A program made the translations under genes and the position numbers. Under the pieces are notes generated by a model, which saw nothing but the letters and a program-made list of their open reading frames with translations, did no database searches and was not told the origin of the DNA. A stretch of 64,000 bases of DNA from JBCCMA01 sp045107005 (GTDB lineage: Bacteria > Pseudomonadota > Gammaproteobacteria > Steroidobacterales > JBCCMA01): NCBI GenBank assembly GCA_045107005.1, contig JBGCFP010000096.1, positions 1-64,000 on the forward strand. Reading direction: 5' to 3'. Each line of letters opens with the position of its first letter. Position 1 is the stretch's first letter. Shown piece after piece: positions 52,367-62,014 of the stretch.

Positions 52367-54805
52367 ATGACTCCCATTGCGTGGACCGCGCTGTGCCTGA
52401 CCGGCGCCCTCACTCTCGCCTATTTCCGCCAGGGCATTGCCCGCTGGGCAATCGCCGCAGCCGGACTGCTGGCCTTGTACCAAGTGGTTAACGGGGGTTT
52501 CAGCCTGTGGCCGTGGCTGCTTGGCCTGATCGTGTTTGGCCCGTTTGTGAATCCAGCCTGGCGTCGCCAGTGGCTCACCAGCCGCATTTTCCGCTGGTAC
52601 AAATCGGTGTTGCCGGCCATGTCCGACACGGAAAAAACCGCGATCGAAGCCGGCACCGTTTGGTGGGAAAAGGATCTGTTCAGCGGCAGCCCCGACTGGA
52701 ACAAGATGCTCAAAATCCCAAAGCCGTCACTGAGCGCCGAAGAACAGGCGTTTCTGGACGGCCCGGTTGAAGAGCTGTGCGCCATGCTCGACGACTGGCA
52801 GATCGAACAGGACAACGATCTGCCCGCTGACGTCTGGCAATACATCAAAGACAACCGCTTCTTTGGCATGATCATTCCAAAAGAGTACGGCGGCCTCGAT
52901 TTTTCAGCTCGCGCCCAGACCGAAGTGGTCATGAAGATATCCACCCGCAGCGGTGCTACCGCCGTGACCGTGATGGTGCCGAACTCACTGGGACCCGGTG
53001 AGCTGTTGATGCACTACGGCACCAAGGCGCAACAGGATCATTACCTGCCGCGCCTGGCGCGTGGTGAAGAGATTCCAGCCTTCGGCCTGACCGGCCCGCA
53101 CGCGGGCTCGGACGCTGGCGGTATGCCCGATCACGGCATCGTCGTCGAGCGCGAGATCAACGGAGAGAAGACCCTTGGTTTCGTCGTGAACTGGGAGAAG
53201 CGCTACATCACACTGGGACCCGTCGCGACCGTGCTGGGCCTGGCGTTCAAGGCCTTTGACCCGGACGGCCTGCTCGGCGGTGATGAAGATTTGGGCATCA
53301 CTTGCGCCCTGATCCCCACCGACACCCCCGGCGTGTCCATTGGCAACCGCCACTACCCCGGCGCCGCGTTTCAAAACGGCCCGAATCGGGGCGTCGACGT
53401 GTTCGTGCCGCTGGACTGGATCATTGGCGGACGCAAGAACGTGGGCAAAGGCTGGATGATGCTGATGGACAGCCTGGCCGTCGGACGCTCCATTTCGCTG
53501 CCAGCCCTTGGCACCGCTGCCGGCAAAGTCGCCTCGTTGCTGACCGGAGCGTATTCCCGAGTCCGTCGCCAGTTCAAGATCCCCATCGGCAAGTTCGAAG
53601 GCGTGGAAGAAGCGCTGACCCGCATTGGCGGCATCACCTACCGCATGGATGCATCCCGCATCATGACGGCGGGCGCTCTGGACCTCGGTGAAAAACCGTC
53701 AGTGCTCTCGGCAATTTTGAAGTACCACAACACCGAAGGCATGCGCACGGTGATCAACGACTCCATGGATATCCATGGCGGTCGGGCGATCTGTAACGGG
53801 CCGAGCAACTACATTAATGCGACCTATCGGGCCGTGCCCATCGCGATCACCGTGGAAGGAGCCAATATCCTGACGCGCAGCATGATCATCTTTGGACAAG
53901 GCGCCATTCGGTGCCACCCGCACATTCTCAACGAAATGCTGGCGGTGCAGAATACCGACGAGAAACAAGGCTTGCGCGATTTCGACCGTGAGTTTTTCGG
54001 CCACATTGGCTTTACGATCAGCAATGCGGTCGCGTCGCTGGTACGCGGCCTGACCGGCGCTCGCTTTATTCGGGCACCGAAAACCGGGCCTACCGAGAAG
54101 TATTTCCGCCAGCTCACCCGCATGAGCAGCGCGTTCGCGTTCGTGGCAGACGTCACGATGCTGATGATGGGCGGTCGCCTCAAGCGCAAGGAGAAGATCT
54201 CCGGCCGGTTGGGCGACGTGCTCAGTCATTTGTACATGGCATCGGCGATCCTGAAGAAACACGAAGACGACGGTCGCCCGTCAGCCGATCTGCCGCTGGT
54301 GCGCTGGGGCCTGCAGGACTCGCTGTATCGCAGCCAGGAAGCGCTGATTGGTGTGCTGCGCAACTTCCCCGTCCGCTGGCTCGGCTGGCTTATCCAACGC
54401 CTCGTGTTCCCACTGGGGCCTCCGCAAAAGGCGCCGAACGATCGCCTGGGCCAGAGCGTCGCCAAGGTGCTGCTGAGCCCTTCGGCCACCCGCGAGCGTT
54501 TGACCGCGGGTGTTTACGTGCCGCGCGACATTGACGATCACATTGGCGTCATGGAAATTGCGTTGGAAAAAGTCATCGCGGCCGAGCCACTGGAGCGCAA
54601 AGTGTACGGCGGCCTGAAGAAACGCGTGCGGCCTTATAACTTCGACGAGATCCTGCCCGAAGCGGTGGCCAACGGTGTGATCACCGATTTGGAAGCACAG
54701 GCGATCCGCGAGGCGCACGTGCTGATCAACGACGTGATACGGGTCGACGAGTTTGAGCCGATGGCGGCGGGCATCGCACGGATGCCGGTGGCAGAAGCCG
54801 GCTAG
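52367..54805 (+). CDS. fadE: Acyl-CoA dehydrogenase FadE
   Basis: An 812-residue membrane-associated acyl-CoA dehydrogenase (E. coli FadE 814) that starts beta-oxidation. Two hydrophobic helices at the N-terminus (about 1-60), then IPKEYGGLDFSARAQTEVV, FGLTGPHAGSDAG and EVLTRSMIIFGQGAIRCHPH-like (NILTRSMIIFGQGA) segments, and the DUF1974 C-terminal domain (about 480-800). ATG at 52367 follows CGGAGAAG. Convergent with the GGDEF/EAL gene, three bases away. Confidence 0.95.
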   Translation: MTPIAWTALCLTGALTLAYFRQGIARWAIAAAGLLALYQVVNGGFSLWPWLLGLIVFGPFVNPAWRRQWLTSRIFRWYKSVLPAMSDTEKTAIEAGTVWWEKDLFSGSPDWNKMLKIPKPSLSAEEQAFLDGPVEELCAMLDDWQIEQDNDLPADVWQYIKDNRFFGMIIPKEYGGLDFSARAQTEVVMKISTRSGATAVTVMVPNSLGPGELLMHYGTKAQQDHYLPRLARGEEIPAFGLTGPHAGSDAGGMPDHGIVVEREINGEKTLGFVVNWEKRYITLGPVATVLGLAFKAFDPDGLLGGDEDLGITCALIPTDTPGVSIGNRHYPGAAFQNGPNRGVDVFVPLDWIIGGRKNVGKGWMMLMDSLAVGRSISLPALGTAAGKVASLLTGAYSRVRRQFKIPIGKFEGVEEALTRIGGITYRMDASRIMTAGALDLGEKPSVLSAILKYHNTEGMRTVINDSMDIHGGRAICNGPSNYINATYRAVPIAITVEGANILTRSMIIFGQGAIRCHPHILNEMLAVQNTDEKQGLRDFDREFFGHIGFTISNAVASLVRGLTGARFIRAPKTGPTEKYFRQLTRMSSAFAFVADVTMLMMGGRLKRKEKISGRLGDVLSHLYMASAILKKHEDDGRPSADLPLVRWGLQDSLYRSQEALIGVLRNFPVRWLGWLIQRLVFPLGPPQKAPNDRLGQSVAKVLLSPSATRERLTAGVYVPRDIDDHIGVMEIALEKVIAAEPLERKVYGGLKKRVRPYNFDEILPEAVANGVITDLEAQAIREAHVLINDVIRVDEFEPMAAGIARMPVAEAG

Positions 54806-54808
54806 ATC

Positions 54809-57430
54809 TTAGGACGCGTTGCCGGCGCGAGCGTCGGCAACGCGCCTTGGCTCCGCGACGCCGTAGCCTTGAGCGTAGTCCACGCCCAAGCTCTTCAGCA
54901 TCTCAATAATCTCTGCATTTTCAGCGAATTCGGCAATAGTCTTCTTGTCGGTTAGATGACCGATCTCGTTAATGGAGCGCACCATTTCGCGATCAATTGG
55001 ATCGTGCAGAATGCCTTTGACGAAACTGCCGTCGATCTTCAGAAAATCGACCGGGAAGTGCTTAAGGTACGCGAACGACGACATACCGGTGCCAAAATCG
55101 TCGAGCGCGAACTTGCACCCCAGATCTTTCAGCGAGTTGATAAACCGGTTGGCTTGCGAATAACTCGCGATGGCTGCCGTCTCCGTAATCTCAAAACAGA
55201 TACGAGTGCCGTCAAGTTTGCGACGCTTGAACTGATCGATGACGAACGGCAAAAACTGATCGTCACCAAGGCTTTGCCCCGATAAGTTAATGGAGCACAT
55301 GGCCAGGCGTTCCCACTCTTCCTGGTTGCCCGTGAGCCAGTCAAACGCGTGCTCGATCACCCAGCGGTCGATTTGCGGGGTAATGTTGTAGCGCTCCGCG
55401 GCCGAGATGAACACTTCTGGCGAAATCAGTGCCCCGCCCGAATCGCGCATGCGTAGCAGCAGTTCGTAGTGATCGCCCTTCGGGCCGTCCGTGAGTGGCT
55501 GGATGTACTGCCGAAATAGCTCGAAGCGGTTTTCTTCCAGCGCGTTGTTAATCCGTGCCGCCCACTGCATCTCGCGTCGACGACGCATAAATTCGATGTC
55601 GTTTTCCTGGAAACAGTGGATCCGGTTGCGACCGGCCTCTTTGGCCGCGGCGCAGGCACTGTCTGCGGCGCTCAACACACTGGTGATGTCGTCGCTGTCT
55701 TCAGCAATGGGCACCAGACCGATGCTGACCCCCAGTCGGAAGGTGCGATCCTCCCACGAGAATTTGTAGTCGCTGATCGCTTCACGCAGCGATTCGGCGG
55801 TCTGCATCGCCTCCTCCAGCGTGCACGCTTCGAGCAACAGCCCGAATTCATCGCCGCCGAGTCGGGCCAGCGTATCGCGCCAGCGGATCTTCGATTTGAG
55901 CAGTGCGCCCAGCTGGCTGAGCAACGTGTCGCCCGCGGTGTGGCCACAGCTGTCATTGACCATCTTGAACTGATCAAGATCCATGTAACACACCGCGTAC
56001 GACGCTTCGTTGGCTTTGGCACTGCGCAGCGCCCGCTCCAATCGATTCTCAAACTCACGGCGGTTAACCAGGCCGGTCAAAATATCGTGGCTGGCGTGGT
56101 AGCTCAGACGACGGTTTAGCTCACGCGATTCACTCACGTCGTGGAACACGAGCACGCCACCGGCGATGGCGCCATTGCCGTCACGAATGGGCGACGCCGT
56201 GCTTTCGATGTAGAGCTCGTTGCCGTCGCGACGGATCAACAGCGTTGGGCGGATGGATTTGATCGAGCGTTTGCGGCGAATGGCGACAGCCAGCGCGTTT
56301 TCCAGCGGCTCGCAGGTCTCCTCGTGGAAACCGCGGAAAATATCGTCGACCGGGCGCCCGGCCGCGTCGTCGAGCTTCCAGCCCGTGAGGTCTTCGGCCA
56401 CCGGGTTGAGATACTCAACCAGACAGTCGGCATCCGTCGTGATCACGCCATCACCAATGGACTGAAGCGTAATTTGAGCGCTCTCTTTCTCGCGAAACAG
56501 AGCCTCCTCGTAGAGTTTGCGCTCGGTGATGTCGAGCTCGACGCCTACCAGGCGACGCAGGCGACCGTTTTTGTCCGGCCGAGCCTTGGCGCGACTCAGC
56601 ATCCAGCGCCACTCGCCGTTGCGATGCCGCATTCGGTGAATGCTCTCAAACAGGCTGGTACGGCCGTCGAGGTGCTCACGCATTCCCGCCTGCACACGCG
56701 CCAGATCATCGGCGTGGACCAGCGAGCGCCACTCGGGCAAATCTTTTTGTTGGGCGTCTTCCTCGTAGCCGAGCATGCGTTTCCAGCGCGGCGAGAAATA
56801 CACGTTATTGGTTGAGGTATCGAAATCCCACAACCCGTCGTTCGCGCTGTACAGCGCCAGTTCGTTGCGCTCACGCTCGCGCTCGAATTTTTCCTGCGTA
56901 CGCAGTCGTTCCAGACCGCTGGCCAGGCTTGAGCCCATCAACTTGAGGAGCAAGTGAAGATTGGTGTCCCACGAATCGCAGGGCGACGCGGACGCAAAGC
57001 CCATGAAGCCCGCTGGTTCGTCGTGAATATTGATAGCGATGATCAGCATCGAGCGCATCGACGCGTTTTGCAGGACCGTGCAGTCCATGGCCATATCGTG
57101 GTCGCAATATTCCGTATCGAGGATTTCCGACAAACGCATGTGCGATAACCGACTGGAAAGCCAGGGCATTTCTTCGAGCGTGACGGACTTGAGTTTCAGC
57201 GGGTCAGACGCCTGTGCCCCCGAAGAGGCGCTGCGCACATCTTTGACGTAGCGCCCGGACGGATCAAGCAACGAGATAAACACCGAATCGACGGCGACCG
57301 CTGACTGCAGGCTCAGCAGGCACTCGTGGATCGAGTCGTCCCATCCGGTGCTGGTAAGGTTCTGAAAATCGACGGCAATCTTGGTGTAAAGGACATCCAA
57401 GCCGTCGCTCGTTACGCGCTGTTCATTCAT
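54809..57430 (-). CDS. GAF-PAS-PAS-GGDEF-EAL signalling protein
   Basis: An 873-residue cyclic-di-GMP turnover protein with no obvious membrane segment. N-terminal GAF-like domain (about 15-175), two PAS domains (about 190-320 and 325-440), GGDEF domain with the intact signature GGDEF near 523-527, and an EAL domain in which the first motif reads ELLLR (near 655) with the other catalytic motifs (INLSGQSL, FEITETA, DDFGTG, KIDGSFV) present. It could make or degrade c-di-GMP. ATG at 57430. Convergent with fadE. Confidence 0.93.
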   Translation of the reverse strand: MNEQRVTSDGLDVLYTKIAVDFQNLTSTGWDDSIHECLLSLQSAVAVDSVFISLLDPSGRYVKDVRSASSGAQASDPLKLKSVTLEEMPWLSSRLSHMRLSEILDTEYCDHDMAMDCTVLQNASMRSMLIIAINIHDEPAGFMGFASASPCDSWDTNLHLLLKLMGSSLASGLERLRTQEKFERERERNELALYSANDGLWDFDTSTNNVYFSPRWKRMLGYEEDAQQKDLPEWRSLVHADDLARVQAGMREHLDGRTSLFESIHRMRHRNGEWRWMLSRAKARPDKNGRLRRLVGVELDITERKLYEEALFREKESAQITLQSIGDGVITTDADCLVEYLNPVAEDLTGWKLDDAAGRPVDDIFRGFHEETCEPLENALAVAIRRKRSIKSIRPTLLIRRDGNELYIESTASPIRDGNGAIAGGVLVFHDVSESRELNRRLSYHASHDILTGLVNRREFENRLERALRSAKANEASYAVCYMDLDQFKMVNDSCGHTAGDTLLSQLGALLKSKIRWRDTLARLGGDEFGLLLEACTLEEAMQTAESLREAISDYKFSWEDRTFRLGVSIGLVPIAEDSDDITSVLSAADSACAAAKEAGRNRIHCFQENDIEFMRRRREMQWAARINNALEENRFELFRQYIQPLTDGPKGDHYELLLRMRDSGGALISPEVFISAAERYNITPQIDRWVIEHAFDWLTGNQEEWERLAMCSINLSGQSLGDDQFLPFVIDQFKRRKLDGTRICFEITETAAIASYSQANRFINSLKDLGCKFALDDFGTGMSSFAYLKHFPVDFLKIDGSFVKGILHDPIDREMVRSINEIGHLTDKKTIAEFAENAEIIEMLKSLGVDYAQGYGVAEPRRVADARAGNAS

Positions 57431-57801
57431 TGAACGAATTGTTACCCAATCTAAATCGATGCCCCAAAGTTTCAAACGGCATTAGCGTCCGTTGCCTGCC
57501 GATGAATCTTTTATGAATTTCTCGTCCGAAGCATATGGTTTTCTTAGAGTTTGAAGATAACCCATTTTTCAAGACCATAGTATCGTCCGCCCCCCTAGTT
57601 TGCCATATCGTCCTGACCCCGATCTGAGACCTTGGTCGCACTTTGATTACTTATTAACCACTTATTGCTCGAACGGGCCGCTGAAGGTGAAAACAGCGCA
57701 AGAACGCAATTGCGATCCCGCCGCTCACGGGCTACTTTTCCAGCATCGTTTGCGCAACGGGGACGCAGGCGATCCACCTTGGGGATCAGGAGAAATCACA
57801 C
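57431..57801. other. Intergenic region before secreted protease gene
   Basis: 371 bp holding no supported gene between divergent genes. It contains a 10-bp palindrome CGCAATTGCG (near 57703), a small hairpin GATCC-GGATC near 57770-57788, and AGGAG before the protease ATG. A GGGGACGCAGG stretch near 57760 faintly resembles part of the c-di-GMP riboswitch but the rest does not fit. Confidence 0.4.
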
Positions 57802-60147
57802 ATGCGTTACGTATTGGCATTAGCCGTACTCTTTCTATTTACCGCGGGTCACGCCGCCGCTAACAAACCCATTGCGTCTGTCGAGCGCAAGACTGTGGGC
57901 GAGGCCGTCGAGATCAAAGTCGTACCGGACCTGTCTCTGGCGCGCAGCACCGACGAGGGTCTGAACGTCTGGACCCACAACATCAGTTTGCCGGGCGCCA
58001 GCTTTGTCAAAGCGCATTTCGTCAATCTGAACCTGCGCGCCGGCGATCGGCTGGTCTTGATCAACGGTCTGGGCCGTGAGGTCGAAGCGCTGACCGGACG
58101 CGGGCCCAAAGATCGCGGCACGTTCTGGGGCTTGTCCGGCCAGGGCGACAACCTGGCGTTGCGGTTTGAATTCACCCGGCCTTACTCGGTGGCGCCGTTT
58201 ACCATTGATCGGGTAATTGCCGGCAATAAGTCGCTGCTCGCGCCGCGGATTGATTCGGGTGAGCGCAGCATCTGCAGCCCGGGGGATTTTGAAGACGCTA
58301 TTTGTTATCAGGGCGATACGGGTAAATGGGACAACGTGCGGGCGTCGGTCGGCGTCATGGCCGTGGGCGGGAATGCCGCGACCGCCATGTACTGCTCGGG
58401 TTCAAACGTGTCGGGTGCCAACGCCATTTTGAGCAACCAGCACTGCGTGGAATCCCAGGCCAGCTGCGACAACACCGAATTTGTCTTTGAGATGTATCGG
58501 ACCCAATGCGGCGTCTCATCCTCGGCTTTGTCCGAGTGGCAAAGCTATCGCTGCGACGAAATGCTCGCGTCGGAGCCGCTGGTCAACTGCGACGCTGGCC
58601 CGGGTGACCTCGACTTTGCTCTGACCACGGTCATCGGCGACCCGGCGTCCACCTTTGGCTTTGCGGACGTCGATCCGGCGCCGCTGACCTCGGGCGAAGA
58701 GATTTATATTGTGCAACATCCCGACGGTCGTCCGCATGAGATCACCATCGGCAGCGGCCCCGACGTGGTGGTTGACGGCACGGTGCTGCGTTACTACAAC
58801 ACGCTCGATACCGAAGGCGGCAGCTCGGGCTCGCCCATTTATCGCGCCTCGGACAATCGACTGGTCGGGCTGCACCACTGCGGCGGGTGCTCCTCGCCGG
58901 GCGTGGGCAACCGCGGCATGCTAATGAGTGATATCTATCCGCTGATCAGCGAGTTTTTGTGCACCAATGGCGCGACCGATTTACGCGTCGGGGGCAGCGG
59001 CAACTTGCTCGAAGTCGCCGGCAACGGTGATGCGACGGTCGATCCCGGCGAAACCTGGTCGTTCGTCGTTACCGCCACCAACACGTCGTGCGATCTGGCT
59101 TCCGCCGGTGTGACAGCACAAGTGTCTGTCAGCAGTGGCAGCGCCGTGCTCGCGAACACCAGTATCGCGTTTGGAGACATCGTGGCCGGACAAAGTGCAG
59201 CGGGCGAACCGGTGGTGTTCACCGTGCCGGCCGATGCCCCGTGCGGCGAATCGATTGTGTTTGACGTCGACGGCTTGTCGAACCAGGCGGGCGACAGTTT
59301 TGCCGGTCAAGTGGCCACGCTTGCGGTGACCACCGGCGAGCAAATGCCCAGCATTTTGTCCAGTGAGGACTTCAGCAACGGCTTGATTCAGTGGACGGTG
59401 GAAGACGGCGGTACGGGTACCGGCCCGGCAGCGACCTGGACGATCGACAATCCCGGCGGCCGCAACCTGTCGCTGACCGCCCCTTACGCCATCGTCGACT
59501 CGGATCAGCACGGCAGCGGCACCACGATGGACGAAGGATTGATCAGCCCACCGACCAACGTCACCGGATTCGAATCGGTGCTGCTCGAATTTGTGCATGA
59601 TTTCAATCACTACTCCGGCGGTCAATCCGAACGCGGCGACGTCGAAGTGCGCTCCGCCCAAACGGCAGGCACTTGGGTCAACGTGGCGACGTTTGCCGAC
59701 GGCGACACCAGCGGCGCGGTGAGCATTGATGTCACCGACTACGCGGGCGACGATCTGCAGGTGCGTTTCCACTACTACAACGCCTCCTACGAATGGTGGT
59801 GGGCGGTGGACGACGTGACGCTGGTCGGCATCACGCCCAACAGCTGCACCGTGTTTGGTGCCGACACCGACGGTGACGGTGTGCAGGACGCCGCCGACAA
59901 CTGCACGTTGATCGCCAACGCCGATCAAACCGATGCGGATGGCGACAACTATGGCAACGCCTGCGACGCCGATTTGAACAACGATGGCGTGATCAACGTG
60001 GTGGATCTGGGTCTGCTGCGCAGCTTGTTCTTTACCACCGACGCCGTGGCGGACTTGAACTCCGACGGCGTGGTGAACGTGGTCGATCTGGGCATACTGC
60101 GCAGCCAGTTCTTCGGCGCACCTGGCCCGAGCGGCACCGCGCAGTAA
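57802..60147 (+). CDS. Secreted trypsin-like serine protease with TSP3 and dockerin-like tail
   Basis: A 781-residue exported protein with a signal peptide of 20 residues (ending AAA). After an N-terminal domain of about 145 residues comes an S1-family protease (about 160-395) with triad His214 (SNQHCVE), Asp271 (DLDFAL) and Ser342 (EGGSSGSP), resembling lysyl endopeptidases, and several cysteines. A beta-rich region with CARDB-like and jelly-roll-like segments (about 400-685) follows. The end has a thrombospondin type 3 repeat (DTDGDGVQDAADNC) and two dockerin-like calcium repeats (DLNNDGVINVVDLGLLR, DLNSDGVVNVVDLGILR), finishing QFFGAPGPSG. The same tail recurs on the convergent gene. Confidence 0.9.
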   Translation: MRYVLALAVLFLFTAGHAAANKPIASVERKTVGEAVEIKVVPDLSLARSTDEGLNVWTHNISLPGASFVKAHFVNLNLRAGDRLVLINGLGREVEALTGRGPKDRGTFWGLSGQGDNLALRFEFTRPYSVAPFTIDRVIAGNKSLLAPRIDSGERSICSPGDFEDAICYQGDTGKWDNVRASVGVMAVGGNAATAMYCSGSNVSGANAILSNQHCVESQASCDNTEFVFEMYRTQCGVSSSALSEWQSYRCDEMLASEPLVNCDAGPGDLDFALTTVIGDPASTFGFADVDPAPLTSGEEIYIVQHPDGRPHEITIGSGPDVVVDGTVLRYYNTLDTEGGSSGSPIYRASDNRLVGLHHCGGCSSPGVGNRGMLMSDIYPLISEFLCTNGATDLRVGGSGNLLEVAGNGDATVDPGETWSFVVTATNTSCDLASAGVTAQVSVSSGSAVLANTSIAFGDIVAGQSAAGEPVVFTVPADAPCGESIVFDVDGLSNQAGDSFAGQVATLAVTTGEQMPSILSSEDFSNGLIQWTVEDGGTGTGPAATWTIDNPGGRNLSLTAPYAIVDSDQHGSGTTMDEGLISPPTNVTGFESVLLEFVHDFNHYSGGQSERGDVEVRSAQTAGTWVNVATFADGDTSGAVSIDVTDYAGDDLQVRFHYYNASYEWWWAVDDVTLVGITPNSCTVFGADTDGDGVQDAADNCTLIANADQTDADGDNYGNACDADLNNDGVINVVDLGLLRSLFFTTDAVADLNSDGVVNVVDLGILRSQFFGAPGPSGTAQ

Positions 60148-60160
60148 CGCGCGCTAAACG

Positions 60161-60195
60161 AAAAAGGCCGGTCAATGATGACCGGCCTTTTTTTT
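60161..60195. terminator. Bidirectional terminator between protease and diheme cytochrome genes
   Basis: A perfect 14-bp stem (60161-60174 with 60179-60192), 4-base loop and T-run to 60195 on the plus strand; the A-run at its start makes it work for the minus-strand gene as well. Confidence 0.9.
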
Positions 60196-60233
60196 GTCTC
60201 GCACCGCTGGCGGCGAGTGATCGGACCAGTCAG

Positions 60234-61886
60234 CTAGAGCTCGATAGCACCCGGTCCTGGCGTGCCGAAGAACTGCTCACGTAAACGTCCGAGATCAGCA
60301 ATGTTGACAACGCCATTGCCGTCGATGTCAGCGTCCGGATCACTGCTGAAAAAGCGCGCACGCATCAAACCAAGATCGACCACGTTGATCTGCCCGTCGT
60401 TGTTCAGATCGGCGTCGCAGGCGTTGCCGAAGCCGTCACCGTCGGTATCGCGTTGATCAGGGTTGGGATAGCTCGAGCAGTTATCGAGATCGTCGGAAAA
60501 CTCATCGCCGTCTGTGTCGGCAAAGCCAAAGCCCGACCCGCTGCGGATCCATTCGCCGATCAAGGCCAAACCCGCGTCGTCCACGATCGACACGCCCAGC
60601 GGCGGCATGCGCTGGAAATTGGTCGCGTTGAGGCGCAGCCAAAGCACGCTCTCTTCCGGCACGCCGCGCTTGAGTAACTTGGCGCCGGCAACGCCCATAT
60701 CACCGCGCGTGGGATCGACGTCCAGCGCGCCGATCTCGGTGCCCTGCAACGTGTAGCGGAAGTCTTCCGGCCCGACGCCGAAACCGCCCTCCTGATGGCA
60801 CATGGCACAGTTGGCGTAGAGGTAACCCCGAGCGCGAGCCGCGACCGGCGCGTCGTCCGTGTATTTGGGTAGCGCGTCGAGTTGCGCGGGCGGTGCGGAC
60901 AAGCCACCGTCGATCAGGCCAAGCGCATCGAACACGGCGAGCTGATTGGCAACGCCGTCCGCGCCGTAATCGTAATCGTGATTGAGCTGCGCAATCTCCG
61001 GCCCGAGCGCCCGGTTGGACACCTCTGAATGACAGACGATGCATTGGCTTCGGGCCGGGTAGGTCCACTGCTGTCCGGCAATGTCCTTGATCTTGAAACC
61101 GGCAAGCAGCGTCGCATCGGTGCCGGCATCGTTCCACTCGTAGCTGTAGCCCGCCCACTCGCCGTCGCTGTGTCGCACCAGCAGACGCGTTTCGACGCGA
61201 ATCGTGCCCAGCGCGAATTCCTTGATCAGGACGGTGCCAATCGGGAAATCGAAATCGCCGTTGGGCAGCACGGTTATTTTGGTATCCGACGCCAGCCAGT
61301 CCGGCATGGCGATCCAGCGGCGCTTCAACGCGTTGTCAGACCACAGCGTCGCAGCGGGTGCGTAGGGAATCAAACCGTTGGTGGGTTGCGTCGCATCGTT
61401 GGCATCGAAGCAACCGCTGGCGCTCAGCGTTAGGGGGAACGACGCGGGCAACTCGCCCTCTTCCCGATTCAACGCCGCGGGCCCGGCGCTGGTCAGTGCA
61501 ATCAATTCGCCGTTTTGGTCCTCGTGCAACCCCAGAAGCTGCACGTTCGGCGTCATGACGTCGCGATCGGCAAACTGATGATCGGACACGTATGCGCGTG
61601 CGACCAGCGCGTTGCGCGCGCTGTCGATGTACAGATATAAACCCTGTAAACCCGGCGCGACACTACCGCGATAGAGCACGCCACTGGCGAGCCCGGACTT
61701 GTACGACGCGGTGGCCGACGTCGCGGCCTCCGTTGGCGTCAGCGACAGATTGACGGTCGGTCGGTCCGGCGCTACGCACGTGGTATTGACGGGACGCTGG
61801 GTAAGACCTTGAGCTTGAGCGGCCCAAGTACTGAACACGCACGCGCCGAGCGCAGCGAATACGCTGCAACGTAGTTGATGAATCAC
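60234..61886 (-). CDS. SO2930-type diheme c-type cytochrome with TSP3 and dockerin-like tail
   Basis: A 550-residue exported protein with a signal peptide ending WAAQA. The domain resembles the SO_2930/TIGR03806 family: ASGCFD, GLIPYAPAATLWSDNALKRRWIAMP, FPIGTVLIKEF, RLLVRHSDGEWAGYSYEW. Two CxxCH sites (CIVCH near 280, CAMCH near 358) bind heme c. The end carries a TSP3 repeat (DTDGDGFGNACD) and two dockerin-like repeats (DLNNDGQINVVDLGLMR, DIDGNGVVNIADLGRLR), then REQFFGTPGPG. GTG at 61886 has GGAG about seven bases upstream; a GTG four codons earlier is an alternative. Substrate or electron partner is unknown. Confidence 0.9.
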   Translation of the reverse strand: MIHQLRCSVFAALGACVFSTWAAQAQGLTQRPVNTTCVAPDRPTVNLSLTPTEAATSATASYKSGLASGVLYRGSVAPGLQGLYLYIDSARNALVARAYVSDHQFADRDVMTPNVQLLGLHEDQNGELIALTSAGPAALNREEGELPASFPLTLSASGCFDANDATQPTNGLIPYAPAATLWSDNALKRRWIAMPDWLASDTKITVLPNGDFDFPIGTVLIKEFALGTIRVETRLLVRHSDGEWAGYSYEWNDAGTDATLLAGFKIKDIAGQQWTYPARSQCIVCHSEVSNRALGPEIAQLNHDYDYGADGVANQLAVFDALGLIDGGLSAPPAQLDALPKYTDDAPVAARARGYLYANCAMCHQEGGFGVGPEDFRYTLQGTEIGALDVDPTRGDMGVAGAKLLKRGVPEESVLWLRLNATNFQRMPPLGVSIVDDAGLALIGEWIRSGSGFGFADTDGDEFSDDLDNCSSYPNPDQRDTDGDGFGNACDADLNNDGQINVVDLGLMRARFFSSDPDADIDGNGVVNIADLGRLREQFFGTPGPGAIEL

Positions 61887-61924
61887 TGTGGTCTCCACAA
61901 AAAGACGCTGTTGGAACAGGCGTG

Positions 61925-61948
61925 GGCAGCGATCTGCCTCTTTTTTTT
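61925..61948 (+). terminator. Terminator-like hairpin on the antisense side
   Basis: GGCAG-CGAT-CTGCC (61925-61938) followed by TC and eight T's (61941-61948) on the plus strand. Both flanking genes are on the minus strand, so this points away from any known gene and would stop antisense transcripts into the phosphoribosyltransferase gene. On the minus strand it is an A-rich leader hairpin of the cytochrome gene. Confidence 0.5.
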
Positions 61949-62014
61949 CTTAAGCGTAGCGGCCGCGTTGCTTGGCCGTCAAGAATCGGCGGCGCGCGCG
62001 GTTATGTTGTGTGG

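Noticed and set aside
57700..57800. Possible GEMM (c-di-GMP) riboswitch before the protease gene
   Set aside because: Only a GGGGACGCAGG stretch recalls the motif. The conserved CACGCA/GGGCAAACC part and the paired elements are absent.
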